From: Lysinibacter sp. HNR
Lineage (GTDB): Bacteria > Actinomycetota > Actinomycetes > Actinomycetales > Microbacteriaceae
Assembly (NCBI RefSeq): GCF_029760935.1
Contig: NZ_CP121684.1
Span: 744,001-808,000 of the forward strand
Length of the DNA: 64,000 nt
Direction: 5' to 3'
The first letter of the stretch is position 1. The number at the start of each line of letters is the position of its first letter. Below the pieces are notes generated by a model. That model had not been told where the DNA came from. It worked only from the letters and a program-made list of their open reading frames with translations, and did no database searches. Both the position numbers and the translations under genes were made by a program. This document shows, piece by piece, positions 52,542-60,884 of the stretch.

Positions 52542-55500
52542 TTGTTTTCTGGATAAAGAAGCATCTCGGAGCTGTGATCAGCGGCCTGGCGGCAGTGCTA
52601 GTCCTTGTCCTGGTGGTTACCATCGCCATTGCCTCAAGCGGGTACACAACGCAGCGGGTTGATCTTGGTGATGCCAGCACCTGGGTCGTGAACGACGGTG
52701 AGCAGGCGGTTGGAAGGCTCAACACGCAGATATCCGCTCTCGATACGGCACAGCGCAGTGAGCGCCAGAACCTCACCGTGGTTCAGGGGGATGAGCTTGT
52801 GCTTCTCCACGCGGTCTCGCAGAGGGAGCTCAGTATCGTAGACGAGTCACTCGCATCTGTGGAGGAGGGTATTCAACTACCCTCCGATGCCTCCGAGGTT
52901 CTTCTGGCGGGGGATACCACCGTGATTCACTCGGCGCCGAGCGGACGGGTGTGGTTTGTGCCCAATCGCGCGCTCTCCAATTTTAACGCTGAGAGCGATG
53001 CCGATCTTGTTCTCGGCAGCAACTCTGCGGTGGCTGTCGATAGTACCGGACGCTTTGTGGGCTTCTCGGCCAGCAGTGAGATGCTGGAGCGCGACGTGCG
53101 TGGGGGCGGAAATGCCTCGCAGAGCACCCAGCTGAGTCTCGGTGGCGAGGAAGACTCTTACGCCGCGGCGGTGGTGTCCGGTCGCCCGGTTGTTCTGAAC
53201 CTCAGCACGGGAAGCCTCAGCATTGACGGGCGTGCAGGCATTCAGGTCGATATCGCCGAGAATCCCGTGCTGATGAGCTCAAGCACCGCCTCCTCTGAGG
53301 TCTATATCTCTGATTCTCGAGGACTGTTGCGGGTGGGGCTCAACGGGGGTGGGGAAGAAAGAGTCTTCACTACCCCGGGTAATGTTGCGCAGCCGTCAGC
53401 CGCCCCCGCCGTTGTAGGAGAGTGTGTTCTTGCCGCCTGGCCCACGGGAGTGGCCTGGCGCTCCTGCGGGGGCAGCGAAGGAGAATCCCTGAATCTGGCG
53501 GATATGGACGCGGACGCCCGCCTCACTGTCGCTGTGCGGGCCAGCTACGCGGTGCTCAACGATGAGGTGAGTGGTCGTTCCTGGATGATCCAGGACTCGG
53601 GTCAGCTCGTGGACAACTGGGACAAGATTCTTGAGGAACTCGAGGAGGATCAGAAGCAACAGGAAAACGACCCCAGCATCCCTCCCGAAATTGATCCGGT
53701 GCAGCAACCGCCCGTTGCAAACGACGATGTTTTTGGGGCTCGCCCGGGTCGCGCAACCCCCCTGCCCGTCCTGTTGAACGACTACGACCCCAATGGCGAT
53801 GTGATAGTAATCACTGAGACCGCGAACTTCCCCGAAAATATGGGCAGCATATCCATTATTGAAAACGGACAGAAGCTTCAGGTAACACTGGCCTCGGATG
53901 CGGCGGGAACGTTTGAGTTTCAATACACCATAACCGATGGCCACGGCGGACAGGATTCCGCAACCGTCACGGTTGAGGTTCGCGGGCCGCAGGAGAAAAA
54001 TGCCCCTGTTCAGGCTCGGCCCACCGGTGATATTGTGGCTGCGGGAGGTCAGTTTGAGCGTGACGTTCTTGCGGATTGGTACCATCCCGATGGCGACCCC
54101 CTCTTCCTCGCGGACGCTGTGGCGGCAGATCCGGATGTGGTGACCTACTCAGCGCAGGGCACCGTCTACTATAAAGACTCCGGCTCGGGGGGCTCACAGA
54201 AGACGGTGGGCCTTGCGGTTTCTGACGGCACTCTCACAACACACGGAAACCTCAGCGTTGAGGTGGTCGCTGGTGCAGTGCCGATAGTGGCGGAGACCGT
54301 TGCCGCGGTGGGTAACGTGGGGCAGGAGGCAATTGCATACCCCCTGGAGTCGGTGCGCGGGGGTAACGGCGAGGTTCGGCTGACGGGGATTCCCGAAGAC
54401 AACCTCGCGCGCGCGCAGCTCCGGGTCAACACCGACACGGGTGAGGTGGGGCTGACCGCGGATCAGCCGGGCTCCTACAACCTGGAGTATCGGGTGAGTG
54501 ACGGGACGAGCAGTGCCGCCGGGAAATTGCGCTTTGAGATCACAGGTCCTCCCAATAACGACCTGCCCCCGGTGACGGTTCCCAGCTCGGTCTTTCTCTA
54601 CCTGAACCAGACGGAGACGGTTGATGTCCTGGCCTCTAACTATGATCCCGCGGGAGGCGTACTACTCCTTTCTGAGGCCCATAACCCTCTTGAGAATCAG
54701 GGTCTTATCGTTGAGATCCTGAACCACGGGGTGCTCAGGGTTTCCCTGACGGAGCCCCTCGAGAACGGAAGTGTAGAGTTTAGCTACAGCGTCACAAACG
54801 GGCACCTTTCCTCTCGCGGCACGGTAACCGTTCTTCAGGTGGATCCTCCGGCAAAGGAGAAACCGCCCGTCGCAACCCCAGACCAGGCTAGAGTTCGGGT
54901 GGGGGAGGTCGTCGATATACCGGTTCTTGAGAACGACCTGCACCCGGATAACCTGCCTCTCACGCTAAGTCCCGATCTGGCGAGCAGCCTCCCGGAGAGC
55001 GAGGGACTACTCTTTGCCTCGGGGAGTATTTTGCGCTACCTTGCGCCGGATACACCCGGCGAATACACCGCATCCTATGTTGTTGAGAGTCCCGGTGGGG
55101 AGATCGCTTCGGCACCCGTCAATATCTCCGTGCGAGAAGCTGACGCGGAGAATAACAGCGCTCCCACACCCAGGACCGTGACCTCGAGAGTGGTCCAGGG
55201 CGGCACCGTGCGTATACCAATTCCCCTCACGGGTATTGACGCGGATGGCGACACCGTTGTTCTGAGCGGGGTAGAGTCGGCCCCGCGGCAGGGAATCGTG
55301 ACTAGTACCGGAAAAGACTACATCGAGTATGAGGCGGGAGCGCGAAGCCTCGGAACCGATACTTTTTATTACTCGGTGACCGATAGCCTCGGTGCGGTAG
55401 GTACCGGGCAGATCCGGGTGGGAATTATGGAGACCTCGGGAGTGGCAGCCAACCCGATTGCACGAACCGACGTTGTTGCCGCCAGGCCAGACTCCACCCT

Positions 55501-58417
55501 CATCGTCAAACCGCTGGAGAACGATTCCGACCCCGACGGCGGGCAGCTTCGCATTGTTGCGGTGGAGGAAAAACAAGAGCTTCCCGCTGCCTTTGATGAT
55601 GAGACCGTCACCCTGACAACACCCTCACAGGAGGGGGTCTATAGTGTTTTATATACCGTGCAGAATGAGTCGGGTGGGCAGAGTTCGGCGTGGATTCAGG
55701 TTGCGGTTCAGCGAGACGCCCCGCCGGCTCGACCGGTTGTTGACGACACCGTTCTCACTCTCACCGATATTACTGACGGCGGCGAAAAGATCTCGGTCGA
55801 CGTGTGGGAAAACGTCTTTTACGCGGAGGGAACGGAGCGGGATCTTGACCTTTCGCTCGTGCCGGGTTGGGAGAGCGGCGCTGAGGTCAAAAATACGCGG
55901 AACCTTGAGGTTACCGTTGCCGAGCACAATCAGATCATCCCGTTTCGGATCAGCGTCGCGGACAGCCCCGAGATCGCAAGTCACGGATTTATCTGGGTTC
56001 CTGGAACCGCGATGGCGGTTCCAGAACGGCGCACAAACGCCCCCGAACTTACCGTTGCCAGCGGTGAGAGGCTCAGCATTAACATTAACGAACAGATTAT
56101 CGCGGCCGAGAACAAGAGGGTAAGAATCACGGACCCCTCCACGGTGAAGGCTACCAACGGTAACGGGGCAAACCTGGCGCAGAATGAAACCAGCATCGAC
56201 TTTGTTTCGGCACCGGACTATTGGGGGCCCGCGTCTGTCACTCTTGAGGTAACAGACGCTCCCGCGGGCTCTAACGAGGGTAAACGGGCAACCATTGTTC
56301 TTCCCATCACGGTGACGCCCACAAGCAATCAACCTCCCACGATTCGGGGTGCGGCCTTTACCCTTGAGCCTGCGCTTGAGCGCACGGTCGATCTGAGTAA
56401 TCTGACCAGCTACCCCCACCCCGAGGACGAGGACCGCTTGGTCTGGTCCCAGCCGCAGCCGGTGAGTAACGGTGCCACCGCATCAATTCGCGGGGATCAG
56501 CTCACCGTTCGGGTCAACAACGACACCCCCGTGGGGACAATTATTAGCGTACCCATTGGTGTTCGAGACGATACCAGCGAGGTCGCTACCGCGAACGTGC
56601 AGGTTACGGTGGTGAGCTCTACCAAGCCCAAGATCCAAGCGTTGCCCGATACAGTTGAGCTTACCCGCGGAAGCAGCCGCACGGTGGATGTGCTCGCAAA
56701 CGACGTGGGTCCGGAAGAGCTGAGACCCTTTACCGTGGTGGGGGTTGAGGTTGTTGGTACTGCTCGGGGGGTTACCGCAACCCCCAGTGCCGATCGCCGC
56801 ACGATCACGATCAGTGCAACCGCGGATGCAGACATCACCACCAATCTGCAATTGAACTATCGGGTGCAAGACTCTACGGGACAGCCCGATCGGGTTGTAA
56901 CCGGAACCGTTACGGCGATTGTTATCGATGCGCCGGATGCTCCCGGTGCTCCGAACCTCACGAGCTCCTCCTCGTTTCAAAACGACGGGCGGCTGCGTTT
57001 TAGCTTTACCGCCCCCAATTCCAACGGCAAACCCATCGAGAACTATATTTTGCGCAGCACCGACGGGAGTGTTGAGGTCAACTGCGGTCGTGATAGTTCA
57101 AGCTGTGTGGTCACAGACGGCCAGGCCCGGGCCGGGGTCAGCTATCAATTCACGGCAATCGCGGTAAATTCGGTCGGTCGGTCGGAGCCGAGCGCGCCGG
57201 GCACTTCCGTGATGATCGACTATGTTCCGGAGGCCCCCACCGGAATCAGCGCGACGGTTCCCGAGGCCAATAGCGAGTTTGCGCCGACCAATCAGGGGCT
57301 ACTCAACGTTCAGTGGTCCCCGGGCGCGGCCAACAGGGGCAACCCGGCCTCCTCGTTTCGGGTAACGGTTCTTGACCGGACGGGCGGAACCGTGTGGGAG
57401 CGCGTGGTTCCCGCCTCGGGGTCGGGTGCGCACGGTGTCACCACGGATCGACTCCCCTACGGTCAGTACTCGATCAGAGTGGAGTCGCGTAACAACATCG
57501 ACAGTGCAAAATACGGTGCGGTATCGTGGCGGTCCAGTACCCAGTCGGGATTTGAGACCAGACAGGCCCCCTCGGCGCCTGAAATCGTAACCTCCGTGTC
57601 CACCGACACAGTAACCGCAAACTGGAGTGTGGCGGCACCGGGTGGCTCAGCCATCCGCTCCGCCGTGGCCTGGTCGCCGGTTGACGGTGCTCCCGCCACA
57701 CCGAGCTGTGCCGCCGCCAGAAACGGCGGCACGCAGACGCGAAGCGATCAGCGGGTCACAGCCAACGGCGTCTACACGGTGAGCGTTGTGGTGTGGAACG
57801 GGTGGGCCTGCAGCACCCACAGCGCGAGCGTGCAATACGTGAGCGTTCCCGGGAAGGCGGGGGTTCCCGGGGTAAACATTGTGCGCGAGGGAGACCAGGG
57901 CATCCCCCAGATCTCGCTACCCAGCGTCCCGGGTGCCCAGAGTTTTGTATACCAGGTCAACAACAACCCCTACCAGCTTGTGCCGCCCGACGGGCGAATC
58001 ACCGGCTACGACCCGCACCGAGCAAACACCGTGCGGGTGCAGGCCTGTGGAGCTGCGGGCGGGGGTTATTGCGGACCGCCCAGCGATGCGTCGGCATCCT
58101 TTGCCCCCTATAATCTTGCGATCCGCTGGGAAAGTAACCCTGCCTTATGTCGGGTTGGGAGCGGCACCGTCACACCCGCGTTGCACGCGGCCGGAACTAA
58201 TCTCCAATATGGGTACGCAACCTCGATCGGCGGACCCTGGGTCGGCGATTGGGTCTGGGGTACTCCCGTGCCCTCAAATGCCGCGCAGATTCTTGCGCGG
58301 GCAACCTTCACCTTTGGCGGTGCAACGGTAGAGACCCTTACCCCCTTGAGAACAGAGGCGTGCGCGCCCGTTACCCGGATAATGTTGCGTCCCGGCGCAG
58401 CGATTATCAGCCAATAG
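52538..58417 (+). CDS. Giant membrane-anchored Ig-like/FN3 protein of the kinase operon
   Basis: The product has 1959 aa from a GTG inside the GTGA overlap. A cytoplasmic stub is followed by one membrane helix (about 10-32). An extracellular domain of about 300 residues rich in short beta-strands may be propeller-like. Next come eight or more tandem Ig/cadherin-like modules (about 390-1430) marked by VLLNDYDPNGD, VLENDLHPDN and PLENDSDPDGG, and then FN3 modules (about 1440-1800: PDAPGAPNLTSSS, GKPIENYILRSTDG, GVSYQFTAIAVNSVGRSEPS). A Cys-containing end region closes the protein. There is no wall-sorting signal. It is the FN3 protein expected next to the kinase in PFNA-type clusters and may form the external arm of the machine (inference). 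Confidence 0.9.
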   Translation: MIVFWIKKHLGAVISGLAAVLVLVLVVTIAIASSGYTTQRVDLGDASTWVVNDGEQAVGRLNTQISALDTAQRSERQNLTVVQGDELVLLHAVSQRELSIVDESLASVEEGIQLPSDASEVLLAGDTTVIHSAPSGRVWFVPNRALSNFNAESDADLVLGSNSAVAVDSTGRFVGFSASSEMLERDVRGGGNASQSTQLSLGGEEDSYAAAVVSGRPVVLNLSTGSLSIDGRAGIQVDIAENPVLMSSSTASSEVYISDSRGLLRVGLNGGGEERVFTTPGNVAQPSAAPAVVGECVLAAWPTGVAWRSCGGSEGESLNLADMDADARLTVAVRASYAVLNDEVSGRSWMIQDSGQLVDNWDKILEELEEDQKQQENDPSIPPEIDPVQQPPVANDDVFGARPGRATPLPVLLNDYDPNGDVIVITETANFPENMGSISIIENGQKLQVTLASDAAGTFEFQYTITDGHGGQDSATVTVEVRGPQEKNAPVQARPTGDIVAAGGQFERDVLADWYHPDGDPLFLADAVAADPDVVTYSAQGTVYYKDSGSGGSQKTVGLAVSDGTLTTHGNLSVEVVAGAVPIVAETVAAVGNVGQEAIAYPLESVRGGNGEVRLTGIPEDNLARAQLRVNTDTGEVGLTADQPGSYNLEYRVSDGTSSAAGKLRFEITGPPNNDLPPVTVPSSVFLYLNQTETVDVLASNYDPAGGVLLLSEAHNPLENQGLIVEILNHGVLRVSLTEPLENGSVEFSYSVTNGHLSSRGTVTVLQVDPPAKEKPPVATPDQARVRVGEVVDIPVLENDLHPDNLPLTLSPDLASSLPESEGLLFASGSILRYLAPDTPGEYTASYVVESPGGEIASAPVNISVREADAENNSAPTPRTVTSRVVQGGTVRIPIPLTGIDADGDTVVLSGVESAPRQGIVTSTGKDYIEYEAGARSLGTDTFYYSVTDSLGAVGTGQIRVGIMETSGVAANPIARTDVVAARPDSTLIVKPLENDSDPDGGQLRIVAVEEKQELPAAFDDETVTLTTPSQEGVYSVLYTVQNESGGQSSAWIQVAVQRDAPPARPVVDDTVLTLTDITDGGEKISVDVWENVFYAEGTERDLDLSLVPGWESGAEVKNTRNLEVTVAEHNQIIPFRISVADSPEIASHGFIWVPGTAMAVPERRTNAPELTVASGERLSININEQIIAAENKRVRITDPSTVKATNGNGANLAQNETSIDFVSAPDYWGPASVTLEVTDAPAGSNEGKRATIVLPITVTPTSNQPPTIRGAAFTLEPALERTVDLSNLTSYPHPEDEDRLVWSQPQPVSNGATASIRGDQLTVRVNNDTPVGTIISVPIGVRDDTSEVATANVQVTVVSSTKPKIQALPDTVELTRGSSRTVDVLANDVGPEELRPFTVVGVEVVGTARGVTATPSADRRTITISATADADITTNLQLNYRVQDSTGQPDRVVTGTVTAIVIDAPDAPGAPNLTSSSSFQNDGRLRFSFTAPNSNGKPIENYILRSTDGSVEVNCGRDSSSCVVTDGQARAGVSYQFTAIAVNSVGRSEPSAPGTSVMIDYVPEAPTGISATVPEANSEFAPTNQGLLNVQWSPGAANRGNPASSFRVTVLDRTGGTVWERVVPASGSGAHGVTTDRLPYGQYSIRVESRNNIDSAKYGAVSWRSSTQSGFETRQAPSAPEIVTSVSTDTVTANWSVAAPGGSAIRSAVAWSPVDGAPATPSCAAARNGGTQTRSDQRVTANGVYTVSVVVWNGWACSTHSASVQYVSVPGKAGVPGVNIVREGDQGIPQISLPSVPGAQSFVYQVNNNPYQLVPPDGRITGYDPHRANTVRVQACGAAGGGYCGPPSDASASFAPYNLAIRWESNPALCRVGSGTVTPALHAAGTNLQYGYATSIGGPWVGDWVWGTPVPSNAAQILARATFTFGGATVETLTPLRTEACAPVTRIMLRPGAAIISQ

Positions 58418-58449
58418 CCACCCATCACCCACTCACAAGGAGCACCCCG

Positions 58450-59424
58450 TTGTCCATGACACCCGAACAGGCCACCCGGTTTGCGGAGATCTTTAACCGA
58501 GTCACGCAGAACGTTGAGTCGGCTCTGCTGGGAAAAACACGCGTCATCCAGCTTGCGCTCACCGCGTTACTGAGTGAGGGTCACCTGCTGCTAGAAGATT
58601 TTCCGGGAACGGGAAAAACCTCGCTCGCCCGGGCCATTGCGCAGAGCGTTCGTGGGGTCAGTAGCCGCATCCAGTTCACCCCCGACCTTCTTCCCGGAGA
58701 CGTCACGGGCATGAGTATCTATGACCAGCGGCAGGGCGAATTTGTGTTTCATCAGGGTCCCGTTTTTGCCAATATCGTTCTTGCCGATGAGATAAACCGG
58801 GCCAGCCCCAAAACCCAATCCGCTCTGCTCGAGGTCATGGAAGAGAGCCGCGTGACGGTTGACGGACGTACCCACACGGTGGGTCGTCCCTTCATGGTTA
58901 TTGCAACCCAAAACCCCGTTGAGCAGGCGGGAACGTATCGGTTACCGGAAGCTCAGCTGGATCGTTTTATCATGAAGACAACCCTCGGGTACCCGGACCA
59001 CCGTGCAACGCTCGCGATTCTTGAGGGTGCGGGCACCCGGTCGCACGATAGCGTTATACCCAGCGTGATCACCAGTGAAAACGTTGTGGAGCTTGCGGCA
59101 CTTGCACAGACGGTGCACGTTGAACCCACCGTGCTCGACTACATTGCCCGACTGGTTGAGGCAACACGTTCCGCCCCGGAGGTTCGCCTGGGGGTGAGCG
59201 TTAGAGGGGCCCTCGCCCTGGTTCGCACCTCAAAAACGTGGGCTGCTGTGCACGGGCGTTCCTACGTGCTCCCGGACGATGTTAAGGCGCTCGCGGGTGT
59301 GGTACTCACCCACCGCCTGGTTTTGGATCCCGAGGCCGAATTTGACGGGGTTACCCCCGATAGCGTTATCGCCCAGTTACTGATGGACGTGAAACCACCC
59401 GTTGAACGTGGAACCGACGCGTGA
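58450..59424 (+). CDS. MoxR-family AAA+ ATPase
   Basis: TTG 58450 is preferred because AAGGAG (58437-58442) precedes it by seven bases; ATG 58456 is an alternative and the longer frame overlaps the previous gene. The 324-aa product has Walker A DFPGTGKTSLARAI, Walker B NIVLADEINRASPKTQSALLEVMEE, sensor 1 MVIATQNPVEQAGTYRLPEAQ and the lid PDDVKALAGVVLTHRL. MoxR ATPases act as chaperones for von Willebrand-type or DUF58 partners, and the DUF58 gene follows with a GTGA overlap. Confidence 0.95.
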   Translation: MSMTPEQATRFAEIFNRVTQNVESALLGKTRVIQLALTALLSEGHLLLEDFPGTGKTSLARAIAQSVRGVSSRIQFTPDLLPGDVTGMSIYDQRQGEFVFHQGPVFANIVLADEINRASPKTQSALLEVMEESRVTVDGRTHTVGRPFMVIATQNPVEQAGTYRLPEAQLDRFIMKTTLGYPDHRATLAILEGAGTRSHDSVIPSVITSENVVELAALAQTVHVEPTVLDYIARLVEATRSAPEVRLGVSVRGALALVRTSKTWAAVHGRSYVLPDDVKALAGVVLTHRLVLDPEAEFDGVTPDSVIAQLLMDVKPPVERGTDA

Positions 59425-60884
59425 GCGTGCGTCGGTCGGCGCACCGCAGTGATTATCAAAAACCCACCAAGGCGGACGCATCATCACTCTCCCGGCATTC
59501 TTCTCTCCGGGAGAATACCCTGGCGACCCGCGCACACGACGATGGTGCCCTAACAGCGCGGGCAGACACCGGACTGGGTCTCAGCACCGCTCGCGCCCGG
59601 GCTCGCGAGGCGGGTGTGGTTGGACAACTGCTTTTTACTCTGGGACGCCTGCGAATGGTGGCCTCGCTCGCGATCACGCGCGGGGTGTCCTGGCTCAGAG
59701 CAACCGTTACGGGGGTGGGGTGGGCGCTGCTTGCCATCGTCCCGCTCGGGCTGATAAGCGGCTATGCCTGGGGATGGGTGGAGGTGCTGTTTCTCGGATA
59801 CGCCGCCGCCGCGCTGTGGTTGATAGCTCTACTCTTTCTGCTTGCCCGCGGTGTTTATCGGGTGGAGCTGGTCATGACGAGCGAGCGTGTGGTTGTGGGT
59901 GAGGTGGCCTCGGGCACCGCGACCATTACCAATCCCACCGGACGTCGTCTTTTTCCCGAGATGCTGGAGATTCCCGTGGGGGAGAGGCTTGCCGAATTTA
60001 ACCTGCCCAGCCTGGCCTCGGGGGCAAATTTTCGTGGCGAATTCAGCATTCCTACGCTGCAACGCGGAGTGATTACGGTGGGTCCCGCTCGGTCGGTGCG
60101 CACGGATCCGCTCCTGCTTCTGCGACGTGAACTCGTGTGGACCGGTGGTTTGACACTCTTTGTGCACCCGGTCACGGTTGCGATTCCCAGCACAAGCACG
60201 GGCCTGGTCCGTGACCTGGAGGGAAATCCCACTCGGGACCTCACCACCAGCGACATCTCCTTTCATGCCCTGCGCGAGTACGTTCCCGGTGATGATCGCC
60301 GTCATATCCATTGGAAGAGCACAGCTCGCACGGGAGCGCTTATGGTGCGTCAATACGAACAGACTCGGCGCAGTCAACTGCTGATTCAGCTGAGTACGGC
60401 AAGCTCCGACTACCACACCGAGGAGGAGTTTGAACTCGCTGTCAGTGTGGTGGGGTCGCTGGGAATTCGGGCCATCCGTGATGCGAGAGACCTCGCAGTA
60501 ACGGTTGGTGATGAGCTCTCGGAGTACGCACCCCGCCCCGCCCCCAGTGTGACTCGCTTGAGGGTCACGAGTCCTTCGCGACTACTGGATGATCTCTCCG
60601 GGGTGTCCCACAGCGAGCGCTCGATTCCGCTCATTCCTCTGAGCACGGTCTCGGCGTCTGCCGTCACCGCGATTTCCGTGGCGTTTATGGTGTGCGGGTC
60701 GATACCGACCGCGGCACAGATCCGTGCGGCCTCCCTCGCCTTTCCTGTCGACACCGAGGTGGTTGTGGTGGTGTGTAACCCGGGTATTGTGCCGAGTGTG
60801 CGCCGGGTAAGCGGTCTCACGGTGCTCACCGTCGGGTATCTGGACGACCTAGCCCGGTCGCTGGGAAAGTTAGCCGCATCATGA
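59421..60884 (+). CDS. DUF58-domain membrane protein
   Basis: The 487-aa product starts at GTG in the GTGA overlap. About 90 polar N-terminal residues precede two membrane helices (about 95-145). A beta-rich domain and the DUF58 signature LREYVPGDDRRHIHWKSTAR follow, then a VWA-like C-terminal part (RSQLLIQLSTASSDYHTEEE). DUF58 proteins are the standard partner of MoxR ATPases. The ATPase and DUF58 genes are coupled, and the gene also overlaps the transglutaminase-fold gene by 4 bp. Confidence 0.93.
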   Translation: MSVRRSAHRSDYQKPTKADASSLSRHSSLRENTLATRAHDDGALTARADTGLGLSTARARAREAGVVGQLLFTLGRLRMVASLAITRGVSWLRATVTGVGWALLAIVPLGLISGYAWGWVEVLFLGYAAAALWLIALLFLLARGVYRVELVMTSERVVVGEVASGTATITNPTGRRLFPEMLEIPVGERLAEFNLPSLASGANFRGEFSIPTLQRGVITVGPARSVRTDPLLLLRRELVWTGGLTLFVHPVTVAIPSTSTGLVRDLEGNPTRDLTTSDISFHALREYVPGDDRRHIHWKSTARTGALMVRQYEQTRRSQLLIQLSTASSDYHTEEEFELAVSVVGSLGIRAIRDARDLAVTVGDELSEYAPRPAPSVTRLRVTSPSRLLDDLSGVSHSERSIPLIPLSTVSASAVTAISVAFMVCGSIPTAAQIRAASLAFPVDTEVVVVVCNPGIVPSVRRVSGLTVLTVGYLDDLARSLGKLAAS

